A stretch of DNA of 64,000 bases from Kineococcus aurantiacus. Lineage in GTDB: Bacteria; Actinomycetota; Actinomycetes; Actinomycetales; Kineococcaceae. Shown here in pieces: positions 8,688 to 17,098 of this stretch (position 1 is its first letter; each line of letters starts with the position of its first letter). The notes beneath the pieces are model-generated. The model did no database searches. It was not told the origin of the DNA and saw nothing but the letters and a program-made list of their open reading frames with translations. A program made the translations under genes and the position numbers. Location: the NCBI RefSeq assembly GCF_013409345.1, contig NZ_JACCBB010000001.1:558001-622000 (forward strand), in the 5' to 3' direction.

Positions 8688-10407
8688 AGCGGCGGTGCCG
8701 GCCCCTCTTCTCGCGGACGACTCGGGCGAGGACCGCCTGCCAGCACTGAGGGAGCAGACCCTGGAACTCGGGGAAGGCCACGCAGGCGACGGTCGCCCCC
8801 GCCAGCGCCGTCACCACGAGCCACCAGACCGGTCCCGGCGCGAACACGAGAGCCCCGACGACGACTGCCGCGACGACGTAGACCCACGGGTGCAGCGCCG
8901 CCACCAGCTCGACCGGCACCGAACGTTGAGAGGGCAGGAGCACGACCGCTCCGACCGCGACGACCGCCCCCGCGAGCGTCGCCACGGCGAAGGCGGTGAG
9001 GCCCCCGAAGTGGCCGGCGAGGGAGATGGCGGAGACGTACAGGAGGGCGGCTCCACCCAGGACCAGGTGGGGGTGCCAGCTGTCCACGCGGGCCTGCTCG
9101 AAGGTCGAGACGAGGTTCAGGAGGCCGGCGAGGACACCCAGGGGGGCCGTGAACGCCAGCCAGTTCCGCAGCGTCGAGAACTCGCTCGGGAAGAGAGCTC
9201 CGAGCACCGCCGGTGGAACGGTGACGAGGACCACCCAGCCGAAGCACGAGACCAGCAGGTAGCTGATGAGGGCCCTGCTCCTGGCCTTCGCGGAGTTCTC
9301 GCGCACGAGCAGCGGGAAGACGGCGGTGGAGACGGCGGTGCTCACGAAGAGAGGCACCCTGCCCAGGGTCGAGGCCGCCTGGTAGGCGGCGGTGTCACTG
9401 GCTGCCGCGCTGACCATCGTCACCACGAGGCTGTCCGCCGCGCCGATCACCGCGACGCCGATCTGCAACCCACCGATCCGCGCTGCGCTCACCCACAGGT
9501 CGGCGGTGTGCGCCACCGACGTGGGTCGGCCGATCGAGCGGGCGAAGGACGGGAAGGAGGCGAAGAGGACCAGGCACCCGAGCAGGGAGGCGAGCAGGAC
9601 CATCGCGGCCGAACCGGACGTCGCTCGAGCCAGGAGGATGCCGGTCACCACCTTGACGACGACCTCGCTCAGCTTGAGCACGGCGATGAGGTTCGTTCGA
9701 CGGTGTCCCTGCAGCCACCCCGCCCCGGTCGACGACACCGCGAGCAGGAAGGCCGTGAGGCTCGTGACGACGACAGCGCCGCTGGAGGCGAAGGAGGCGC
9801 AGACCAGGGCCACGAGGCCGGCCAGCAGAGCTCCCGACCACAGGTTCAGCCAAAAGGCGAACGTGACGCTCCGGCGCGCGGCGGAGGGGTCGTCGCCGCG
9901 CAGGGCGAGATCCCGGGCGAGCACCCACGGGACTCCCGCCGAGCCGATGGTGCCCTGGATGATGAGGACGGAGAGCACCGCCGCGAAGACGGTGTACTGC
10001 GCGGCGGGCATGAGGTGCGTCAGCGACAGCGAGTACAGGTAGTTCAGGACGCCGATCGCCACGTTGGCGACCGTGAGCAGCCCGGACGCGTGCGCACCGG
10101 TGCTGCGCGGCGCCCGTCGACCGGTGCGCAGCGACAGCCCCCCGGCCCGGGGGGCGGCCGCTGCGGTCGTCGGGGCGACGTCGACCCGTGCGGCCGTCAC
10201 CGGAGCACCGGGCCCTCCCTCGTCCAGCACGACGCCGGGCGCGCTGCGACCTCGGCCGGGGAGGGGTGCTCCGCGGGGTGCCGGCAGCTCGGTGGCCCGG
10301 TGTCGAGCCGCCCAGCCGCCGCGCTCACGGCCCTTCCCGTCCTGCGGCGGGCGCGCCGCGGTGGCGTCCACCGCCGCTGGACGCGTCCCCTCCTTCTCGT
10401 GCGTCAC
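8686..10407 (-). CDS. Wzx/MATE-like polysaccharide flippase
   Basis: A 573-residue polytopic membrane protein with about a dozen hydrophobic segments from about residue 115 onward. This is the pattern of MOP-superfamily exporters that flip lipid-linked oligosaccharides across the membrane. It begins with a long Pro/Arg/Gly-rich cytoplasmic tail. The GTG at 10407 overlaps the stop of the upstream membrane transferase as GTGA, arguing for coupled synthesis. In-frame GTGs near 10230 and 10200 would give a more usual length, and a GGAGGG sequence precedes the latter, so the true start may be internal. It is likely the export step of this polysaccharide region. Confidence 0.82.
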   Translation of the reverse strand: MTHEKEGTRPAAVDATAARPPQDGKGRERGGWAARHRATELPAPRGAPLPGRGRSAPGVVLDEGGPGAPVTAARVDVAPTTAAAAPRAGGLSLRTGRRAPRSTGAHASGLLTVANVAIGVLNYLYSLSLTHLMPAAQYTVFAAVLSVLIIQGTIGSAGVPWVLARDLALRGDDPSAARRSVTFAFWLNLWSGALLAGLVALVCASFASSGAVVVTSLTAFLLAVSSTGAGWLQGHRRTNLIAVLKLSEVVVKVVTGILLARATSGSAAMVLLASLLGCLVLFASFPSFARSIGRPTSVAHTADLWVSAARIGGLQIGVAVIGAADSLVVTMVSAAASDTAAYQAASTLGRVPLFVSTAVSTAVFPLLVRENSAKARSRALISYLLVSCFGWVVLVTVPPAVLGALFPSEFSTLRNWLAFTAPLGVLAGLLNLVSTFEQARVDSWHPHLVLGGAALLYVSAISLAGHFGGLTAFAVATLAGAVVAVGAVVLLPSQRSVPVELVAALHPWVYVVAAVVVGALVFAPGPVWWLVVTALAGATVACVAFPEFQGLLPQCWQAVLARVVREKRGRHRR

Positions 10408-11993
10408 CAGGTCGAGGGGTCGTGCACTCGGTAGACCGAGACGTCGCCGTACGTCGCGCCGCGCTGCTGGAAGACGAGGTCGGAGCGCGAGACGTACCAC
10501 TGCACGTCCCGGGGCGAGGCGTAGGAGTACCGCTGCTCGACCTCCTTCTGCAGGATTAGGAGGTAGAAGGGAGCCTGTGCCGCCATCTGCGCGGGGTCCC
10601 TCAGGGGGATCGTCGAGTAGTCGGTGCCGCGGAACACGTACTTCGTCTGGCCCGCGATCCACACGACCTTCGACCCGGGCGGGGCGTTGTGCGTCAGCCA
10701 CTCGTACGCCTGCACCTGACCGTCGTCAGGCGTGGCACGCAGCCGTGCCCACGAGAACGTGTCGAAGACCAGGGCCACCGCGAGGACCGCCCCGACGACG
10801 GCGATCGACGTCCTGGGGTTCCCCCGCCGTGCCCGCCGGACCAGGTCGGTGGCCGCGACGGCGAGCGGTACCAGGACGGGTACGACGACGAAGTAGAACA
10901 GGTGCTCCTCGCTGGTGCCGAAGAGGACGCCGTACCCGACCACGCCGCAACCGGAGACCGCCACCACCGCCACGAACTTCTCCGACTGCCGTCGCGCCCG
11001 CACGAGCAACCACAGCGAAGCCGCTGCACCGACGGCCATCACGGCGTAGCTCGTGCCGAAGTCGTGCAGCTGCTGCACCGCCACCGAGGTGATGGAGGGG
11101 GCGTCGTCGGCGTTGTAGCCGGTCGTGATGGTCGCGCCGGCGAGCCGGGACAACCCCCAGGTCTTCGACCGCCACAACTCCGGCAGCAGACCGGCTGAGG
11201 CGACGAAACCGACGAAGACCGCGTAGGGCACGCAGGCGGCGGCCAGCGCGACGGCGCTCAGCTTCCGGGGGAGGAACCACCCGGTGAGCAGGCCCAGCGC
11301 CAGGGGGAAGGCCGTGATGAAGGCAGCCATGTCCTTGGTGGCGATCGCGCAACCGAACAACAGGCCACCGGCCGCCGCCACCGCGACCTCTCGCCGCGCC
11401 GACCGCCGCGGGGCCGGCACCACGGCGTTGCGACGGTTCATCAGCGGGACGAGGACCGCGAGCCCCAGGACGGCCCACGCCACGGTCGAGCTCTCCAGGA
11501 GGATCCGACCGTTCTGGCGTGCGATGAAGGGGTCCAGGGCGAAGACGAGTCCTGTGATCAGCGCAGGAGTGCGGCCGGTGAGCTCGCGCACCACGAGGAA
11601 GAGTCCCACTGCTGTCAGCGCCACGAGCACCTGCTGCGCCTCGCGCATGGCGAACACGGCACCGAAGCGGTCGGCGTCGACCCCGAACAGGCGCATCCAC
11701 AAGGACTCGTAGACGAAGAAACCCGGTGGGTGGATGAGGAACGGCTGACTCGGTGTCCCCGGGGGGACGTGGCCGTCCCGGACGCTCTGGCCCTGCAGGA
11801 GGTAGACGAACTCGTCGACGTAGACGTCGTAGGCGGTCCGGATGCCGGGGAGACGGACAGCGAGGGTGGCGCCGACCACGATCGCGAGGAGGCCGGCGTC
11901 GACGCGCGAGAAGCGCGGTGCCGCGGTCGCACGGGAACGTCCGGCAGGCCGACCAGCATCCGTGGTGCTGCTCGTGAGGGAGTGGCTCATCAC
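10404..11993 (-). CDS. GT39/ArnT-like membrane glycosyltransferase (PMT_2 type)
   Basis: A 529-residue multi-spanning GT-C transferase that should take a sugar from a polyprenyl-phosphate carrier on the outer membrane face. After the first membrane segment comes YVDEF (Asp60-Glu61), the acidic pair typical of this superfamily's first extracellular loop. About ten further hydrophobic segments follow, then a soluble C-terminal domain. The start is GTG 11993 or ATG 11990; ribosome sites are weak for both. It overlaps the flippase by GTGA. The divergently placed gene at 12435 encodes a polyprenyl-phosphate-sugar synthase, a plausible donor source for this enzyme. Confidence 0.83.
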   Translation of the reverse strand: MMSHSLTSSTTDAGRPAGRSRATAAPRFSRVDAGLLAIVVGATLAVRLPGIRTAYDVYVDEFVYLLQGQSVRDGHVPPGTPSQPFLIHPPGFFVYESLWMRLFGVDADRFGAVFAMREAQQVLVALTAVGLFLVVRELTGRTPALITGLVFALDPFIARQNGRILLESSTVAWAVLGLAVLVPLMNRRNAVVPAPRRSARREVAVAAAGGLLFGCAIATKDMAAFITAFPLALGLLTGWFLPRKLSAVALAAACVPYAVFVGFVASAGLLPELWRSKTWGLSRLAGATITTGYNADDAPSITSVAVQQLHDFGTSYAVMAVGAAASLWLLVRARRQSEKFVAVVAVSGCGVVGYGVLFGTSEEHLFYFVVVPVLVPLAVAATDLVRRARRGNPRTSIAVVGAVLAVALVFDTFSWARLRATPDDGQVQAYEWLTHNAPPGSKVVWIAGQTKYVFRGTDYSTIPLRDPAQMAAQAPFYLLILQKEVEQRYSYASPRDVQWYVSRSDLVFQQRGATYGDVSVYRVHDPSTW

Positions 11994-12434
11994 GCAGTCG
12001 TGCTCGGTGGTCTGGTCGACAGGTGCACGCGGCTAACCCTTCGAAGCGGGAACTCCAGCGATTCGCGTCGGCACGCAGTGGAAGGTGCGTCACTGCGGCA
12101 TCAGGGGCGTGAGGGCCGGGCTTCGTCCCTCGGACGGCAGACAGTAGGTCAGTCGCCGCTCCCTCGGCAAGGGGCGTTCGTCGCCGGTCGCACCGCCCGC
12201 GGAGAGCGCACGGTGGTGGTGCCGCCGTCGGCGAACCGGACCCAGGTCGCGCGCCGCCGAACGGCCCCGTCGTCACGCGCCCTAGGCAGCGACCTGCTGG
12301 TGCGCTACGGTCGCGATGCTTCAGCGTGTCCGTGCACCCCCTGGTGACAGGTGCACGTCTGCCCCGCCATCTGCGAGGGCGAGAGTTCGCGGCGAAACGA
12401 TCACGGAGCAATGAACCCGGCACAGGAGGCTGCG
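11994..12434. other. Divergent intergenic region, no gene seen
   Basis: About 440 bases separate the membrane transferase from the polyprenyl-phosphate-sugar synthase. A TACGGT box at 12304-12309 on the plus strand is a possible -10 element for the synthase, giving a leader of about 120 bases. AGGAGG at 12424-12429 is its ribosome-binding site. No coding potential was recognised. Confidence 0.45.
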
Positions 12435-13301
12435 GTGCGCGTTCTTGTGGTGTTGCCCACCTACCAGGAAGCCGAGAACATCGAGCGCACGCTCGGTCTC
12501 GTGCTGGCGGCGAGCGTCCGACCCGACGTCCTCGTCGTGGACGACAGTTCCCCCGACGGCACGGGGCGGCTGGTGGAGGAGATCGGGGCCCAGCACCCCG
12601 GCCGCGTGCAGCTGATGACGCGAGCGGTCAAGGACGGTCTGGGAGGGGCCTACCGCGCGGGGTTCCGCCGTGCGGTGGACGGCCCGCACGACGTCGTGGT
12701 GCAGATGGACGCCGACGGGTCCCACCCCGTCAGCGCTCTGGCGCCCATGCTGGCCGCGATCGAGTCCGGGGCCGACCTCGTCCTCGGTTCACGGTACGTG
12801 CGCGGGGGTGGGGTCGACGACGACTGGCCGCTCGAGCGACGCGTCCTGTCCCGCGGCGGGAACCTCTACGCCTCCGCTCTGCTCCGCCTCGGCGTTCGCG
12901 ACCTCACCGGCGGGTTCAAGATGTGGCGCACCGAGCTCCTGCGTTCCCTCCCCGTCGATCGCCTCGACGCTGCGGGGTACGCCTTCCAGATCCAGACCAC
13001 GCTCGCCGCGAAGCGCGACGGGGCCACCGTCGTCGAGGTTCCCATCCACTTCACCGAACGGCGGTACGGGGAATCGAAGATGAGCAGCACGATCGTCCGC
13101 GAGGCCATGGTGGCGGTGGCTCGCATGGCGATCGAGGGGCCGGAGCCAGGACGTCGTCGTCGTGGTGGGTCCCTCGTCGTCAACCTCCCCCAGCAGCAGG
13201 GGGAGGTGTCGCGACTCGCGGGGGCGGGCGGTCCTGCCGACGGTGCCGGCGAGTCGCTCCGAGGGGCCGCACGTGTCGGCGTGAAGCCTCCACAGGTGTG
13301 A
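12435..13301 (+). CDS. Polyprenol monophosphate-sugar synthase (DPM1/Ppm1-like GT2)
   Basis: A 288-residue GT2 enzyme transferring a hexose, probably mannose or glucose, from a nucleotide sugar to polyprenyl phosphate at the cytoplasmic membrane face. Motifs are LPTYQEAENI at the start, VVDDSSPDGT (residues 35-43), the metal-binding DAD (92-94) in QMDADGSHP, and GGFKMWR. There are no transmembrane segments, as in bacterial Ppm1 catalytic domains; the C-terminus is a variable Gly/Arg-rich tail. The GTG at 12435 is chosen because AGGAGG sits five bases upstream and the protein then begins exactly at the family's first beta strand; an ATG at 12411 is the alternative. The product would feed the GT39-like transferase encoded divergently. 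Confidence 0.9.
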   Translation: MRVLVVLPTYQEAENIERTLGLVLAASVRPDVLVVDDSSPDGTGRLVEEIGAQHPGRVQLMTRAVKDGLGGAYRAGFRRAVDGPHDVVVQMDADGSHPVSALAPMLAAIESGADLVLGSRYVRGGGVDDDWPLERRVLSRGGNLYASALLRLGVRDLTGGFKMWRTELLRSLPVDRLDAAGYAFQIQTTLAAKRDGATVVEVPIHFTERRYGESKMSSTIVREAMVAVARMAIEGPEPGRRRRGGSLVVNLPQQQGEVSRLAGAGGPADGAGESLRGAARVGVKPPQV

Positions 13302-13371
13302 GTAGCTACCTAAGGTTCACTCAAAGCTACTGATCGTAGTGATGCTTGCGCCGATCGGGTGAGCATCACTA
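13302..13371. promoter_or_regulatory. Repeat-dense, AT-richer control region
   Basis: Downstream of the synthase gene and upstream of the next GT4 gene lie an 8-base palindrome GTAGCTAC (13302-13309), AGCTAC repeated at 13304 and 13325 (21 bases apart, two helical turns), and a perfect inverted repeat TAGTGATGCT (13337-13346)/AGCATCACTA (13362-13371). The last pair could be a terminator or an operator. CTGATCGTAGTG (13330-13341) recurs exactly at the promoter of the 16572 glycosyltransferase gene. Confidence 0.5.
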
Positions 13372-13535
13372 GCGTTTGCTCACAGAGAGCCACGTCCGGG
13401 GGTCATCGAGGCCAGCGGTACCGGGCGTGACCCCACGCGGCCGTCTCGGGTGGCGCTCCGACGCGGCACGGTTCCACGAGTCACGCACGTTGCCAGTGAT
13501 GGAACTTTCGTCTCGCTCGAGGGGAAACACCGCCG

Positions 13536-14843
13536 ATGCGCGCGCTGATCGTCACATCCGAGGCCCCGCCCACCGTTTCAGGCATCTCCCGGACGGTGGG
13601 GCGCCTCGCCGAGGGCCTTCGAGCTCGTGGTCACGTGGTGGACACCGTCTCCTCCACGGAGATCCCCCGGATCGTCTTCGGGGAGGTCCGTCTCAGTTCC
13701 TTCGCGCTCCACTGGCCCGGCATCCGCCGGAAGATGCAGGGGTACGACGTGGTCAACCTGCACGGTCCGGTGCCGACGCTCAGCGACGTCTTCCTGCTCA
13801 TGACGCGGTTCTCCCGTCCTTCGTCGAGAGTTCCGCTGGTGTACACGCACCACTCGGCCATCGAGATCGAGGGGATGCTCAAGGCGACCGACGTCTACAA
13901 CGGCGTGCACCGGTGGTTGAGCCACGTCGCCGATCGGACCGTGACGACGTCACGGTTCTACCGAGACAGCCTCTTCGCGCCGTCAGCGCGCAACGTGTCG
14001 GTCATCCCCTGGGGAGTGGACCCCGTGCCGGGCATCGTGCAGCGGTCTCCGCGCGAGCCCGGTCAGCCGCTGAGAGTCCTCTTCGTCGGGCAGATGCGTC
14101 CCTACAAGGGGGTGGACGTCCTCCTCGACGCCGTCATCGGACGCGCCGAACTGCAGCTGACCCTGGTGGGAGCAGGGCCGGACCTGGAGAAGCACGAACG
14201 GACCGTCCGATCCAGGGGTGCGCAGAACGTCCGCTTCCTCGGCCGGGTGCCTGACGCGGAACTGCACCTCGCCTACCAGGAGCACGACGTCATCGTCCTG
14301 CCCTCCGTGACCCGAGCGGAGGCCTTCGGGCTGGTCGTCCTCGAGGGCATGGTGCGCGGGCTCGTCCCCGTCGTCTCGGAGTTGCCGGGCGTGCGGGACG
14401 TGGCCGAGGGGGCCGGGGTCGTCGTCCCGCCCCGGGACGCGGACGCCCTGCGACGTGCCCTGGTCGACCTCGCGGCCGATCCGCACGAGATCGCCCGGCT
14501 GCACTCGCGGTCCCTGGAACGGGCCGCCGAGTTGTCCTGGGAGTCGACGATCGACGCCTACGAGAAGGTGATGCTGGAACTCGCCCCCCGGGAGTCGGAG
14601 CACCGCGTGGTCGACGTGCGCGACGGCGGTTCCGGGTACGTCGTCCCGCGGCAGACGCCGAGAGGGAGCGGCGACGTCCAGGGGGCGAACGCCGGGCTGC
14701 CTCCCACGACCCGACGGGTGCGGCTCGGGCCGGGACCGTGGGCGACGCCGCGACGAGGGGTGCGCGGCACGACCCCCGCACTCCCCCAGAACACGGCGGT
14801 CGACACGGCGGTCGACACCGCGGTCGACACCGCGTCGTCGTGA
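13536..14843 (+). CDS. GT4-family glycosyltransferase with low-complexity C-terminal tail
   Basis: A 435-residue GT-B glycosyltransferase. The N-terminal domain opens MRALIVTSEAPPTVSGISRTV; the C-terminal domain has VGQMRPYKGVDVLLDAV and the EX7E motif EAFGLVVLE, followed by PVVSELPGVRDV. The family fold ends near residue 350. The remaining 85 residues are Gly/Pro/Arg-rich and finish in a TAVD repeat encoded by a 12-base tandem repeat (14791-14834). The ATG at 13536 starts exactly at the first beta strand; a GAGGGG lies about 11 bases upstream. It probably adds a sugar in the same surface-glycan pathway. The tail's role is unknown and may be slippage-prone. Confidence 0.86.
   Translation: MRALIVTSEAPPTVSGISRTVGRLAEGLRARGHVVDTVSSTEIPRIVFGEVRLSSFALHWPGIRRKMQGYDVVNLHGPVPTLSDVFLLMTRFSRPSSRVPLVYTHHSAIEIEGMLKATDVYNGVHRWLSHVADRTVTTSRFYRDSLFAPSARNVSVIPWGVDPVPGIVQRSPREPGQPLRVLFVGQMRPYKGVDVLLDAVIGRAELQLTLVGAGPDLEKHERTVRSRGAQNVRFLGRVPDAELHLAYQEHDVIVLPSVTRAEAFGLVVLEGMVRGLVPVVSELPGVRDVAEGAGVVVPPRDADALRRALVDLAADPHEIARLHSRSLERAAELSWESTIDAYEKVMLELAPRESEHRVVDVRDGGSGYVVPRQTPRGSGDVQGANAGLPPTTRRVRLGPGPWATPRRGVRGTTPALPQNTAVDTAVDTAVDTASS
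14791..14834 (+). repeat. 12-base in-frame tandem repeat at the end of the GT4 gene
   Basis: The unit ACACGGCGGTCG occurs twice exactly, then as ACACCGCGGTCG, then partially. It encodes successive TAVD units just before the stop codon. A 12-base unit keeps frame when copies are gained or lost. Confidence 0.8.
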
Positions 14844-15468
14844 GCACGATCGACGTGCGGGTACCCCGGGCGCAGGCGCGGCCGACCTTGAACCCCCTCG
14901 ACGATGCCCGATGCGCCGACCAGCAGGCGTTCCCGGAACCGGTGAGCAGGTGGTCCTCGGATCCGTCGCGTCCCCCGGTCCACCGGTGAGGGGCCGGGGT
15001 GACACTCGACCGGCCCACCTGCGCGGTCGGCACCTGCACCCAGGTGCAGCCGGACCAGCACGTGGGCGGTGCCGGCAGCCCGTCGGGCACCACCTCGTCG
15101 ACGGCCTCCGCCACGAACCCACCGGTCACACCGTCGCGGCCCGGTCGTGGACGCGGTCGGTGGTGATCAGGGCGCCGTTCAGCAGTGGACGCTCAGGTGT
15201 TCCGTGCGCTACCCCCACGACCCCGGACAGCTCGGGTACCTGGGCATCGAGGGCGTCGAGGGCGTCGAGCACCACGTGCACGTGGCGGTTCGCGCTGGGG
15301 AGCGGAGAGGCCGACGGTGCCGCCGCGAGCCAGGCCTGCGGGGGTGGCGTGCTGACGCACGAGCTGCGGCGGTGCGACCGCCCGGGTCGGGCAGCTCAGG
15401 ACGCGGCGGGGGCCGGTGCCGGCCCGGCGGGTGGGCAGCAGCCGGCTGGTCAACGCCCTCCAGCAGCC
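14844..15468. other. Long intergenic stretch between convergent genes, no gene seen
   Basis: These 625 bases separate two glycosyltransferase genes that point at each other. Open frames here give Arg/Pro-rich products without recognisable domains. Small features are a GAGGGCGTC repeat near 15250-15268 and a short GGCCGG/CCGGCC inverted repeat at 15411-15424. It may be a decayed gene, but nothing identifies one. Confidence 0.5.
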
Positions 15469-16572
15469 TCAGAGGGACTGCAGGAAGGCCGCCAACCGGT
15501 CGGCGATGCCCACCCACCCCTTGCCCTGGGCGACGTCCGCCCCCTCCTGGTTCAGCTGCGCCGATGTCGCCAGTTCGGAGATGCGTCGTGCCGCCGCGGC
15601 CGCGTCCGGCACGTCCCACACGCCCGGCGCCCCCTCCGCGCTCACCTGCCGGACGGCGCCGGTCGACACCACGAACAACCCGCAGGCGAGGTACTCGTAC
15701 ATCTTCATCGGGCTCCGCCCGTGGTTCTGGACGACGTCCCGGAAGGGCATGAGACCGACGCGGTACCGAGCCAGCACGTCCGGCAGGTCGTCGTAGGGGA
15801 GCGGGCCGTGCAGCGTGACGTTCGCGGGCCAGTCCCGGCCCGGTGGCCGGGGGCCGTAGAGGGCGAACGGCACCTCCGGCGCGAGCGATGCGACCTCAGC
15901 CAGCCACGCAGCGTCGAAGCGGTCGTCCATGGCGCCGACGTAGACGGCACCCGCGATCCGCGCGGCACCGCTCGCGGGGCGGACGACGTGAGCCAGGTCC
16001 ACCCCGTTGGGCAGCGTCAGGTGCGGTACCTGACGCGCACGGGCGGGGAGGGCTCGGAGCACCTGCTCGGAGGTGGCGACCACGCCGTCCGCTCTGCGGA
16101 CGAGGCGTGCCTGCGCGGCGCCGTGGAAGCGGCCTTCGTACTGGTCCGTGGGGCGGTAGACGACCCGGCGGGGGGTGAGCACGTCCTCCAGGCCGGCGAA
16201 GAGCGGCTCGTCGATCACGAGGAAGTCGGGATCGTCCATGTCCAGCGCGGACAGCGTGGTGCGCAGACCCGGGAACACGGCCCGCTCCACGACGGGACGG
16301 GGCAGGAAACCGTTCCCCTGCACCGGGACGACGGTGAAGGGGACGATGTCCACGAGGTTCTCCTCCACCTGCCAGGGACCCATCGAGTGCTCCCGCCAGC
16401 GTCGGGTCAGGTTCGACGAACCGGTGGAGCCCGTGAAGCGCAACGGCGAGAGGGGCGTCGACACGTGGACGACGAGGTGGCCCTGGCGCGCCAGTTCCCG
16501 CGACAGGTGGTGACTTCCCACGCGGAAGGTCGAGGTTCTCGCGGTGTGACTTGCGAACACGATGCGGCTCAC
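15469..16572 (-). CDS. Glycosyltransferase (GT-B, GumK/GT1-like)
   Basis: A 367-residue cytoplasmic GT-B glycosyltransferase. The N-terminus reads SRIVFASHTARTSTFRVGSHH, resembling glucuronosyltransferases of the GumK type. The C-terminal domain has YVGAMDDRFD, LHGPLPYDDLPDVLARYRVGLMPF and MKMYEYLACGLFVVST, where the acidic residue of the last motif should bind the donor sugar. GumK-likeness is a pattern impression, so the donor is not assigned. The GTG at 16572 lacks a ribosome site but has TACGAT six bases upstream, fitting a leaderless mRNA. Confidence 0.8.
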   Translation of the reverse strand: MSRIVFASHTARTSTFRVGSHHLSRELARQGHLVVHVSTPLSPLRFTGSTGSSNLTRRWREHSMGPWQVEENLVDIVPFTVVPVQGNGFLPRPVVERAVFPGLRTTLSALDMDDPDFLVIDEPLFAGLEDVLTPRRVVYRPTDQYEGRFHGAAQARLVRRADGVVATSEQVLRALPARARQVPHLTLPNGVDLAHVVRPASGAARIAGAVYVGAMDDRFDAAWLAEVASLAPEVPFALYGPRPPGRDWPANVTLHGPLPYDDLPDVLARYRVGLMPFRDVVQNHGRSPMKMYEYLACGLFVVSTGAVRQVSAEGAPGVWDVPDAAAAARRISELATSAQLNQEGADVAQGKGWVGIADRLAAFLQSL

Positions 16573-17098
16573 CCGCTGATCGTAGTGCCGCGAGGAGAGC
16601 TGGGAGGGTGAAGGTGGTGATCGATCGCACCGTTCGCCGTCCCGCCGCCGGGGCGCGGGCGGCGGGGTGGGGCGACCCGGTTCGAGCGCGGCGCGGCCGT
16701 GGTCGGCCTCGCGGCGAGCTGCTCCGCCGGCGGTGCAGGACACCCGTGGGCAGGGACGCGCCGTTGCGCTGCTGTGCGGCCGATCCGCCGGGTGCACCGG
16801 CAGTTCGATGCGCGAGGTGGTGGCGCGCGTCGAGGACGCTGTCGGGCACGAGCCGCACCACGAGGAGCACGAGGTCGTCGAGCCGAGTGCGGGGGGAGTT
16901 CCTGCGTCGTCCTCGCGGGGGTGCTCCCGGCGCGGGTGGCTCGCTCGCACCTCCCCGGCTCGGCCCGGTCGTCGGAGCACCTCGATCCCCGTGTCACGAA
17001 CGACAGCAGGAACCGGTTGACGGCACACCGCCCCTTCTCGTCTCGGCCGGGCCTCGTGCTGCGACCGGCGGCGGACACCCCTGGGCTAGGAGAAACCC
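16573..17098. other. Divergent intergenic region, no gene seen
   Basis: About 525 bases lie between the minus-strand glycosyltransferase and the plus-strand ATP-grasp gene. The left edge is the leaderless promoter box; the right edge carries AGGAGA, the ribosome site of the ATP-grasp gene. The middle is GC-rich, with open frames that have no recognisable product. Confidence 0.5.
16576..16587 (-). promoter_or_regulatory. Leaderless promoter box with shared 12-mer
   Basis: On the minus strand TACGAT (16584 down to 16579) lies six bases before the GTG start at 16572. The enclosing 12-mer, CACTACGATCAG as read on this strand, is found again at 13330-13341 in inverted orientation, upstream of another glycosyltransferase gene. 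Confidence 0.5.

Noticed and set aside
14844-15468. Possible decayed gene in the 625-base convergent gap
   Set aside because: No frame shows similarity to a known domain, so no pseudogene call is justified.
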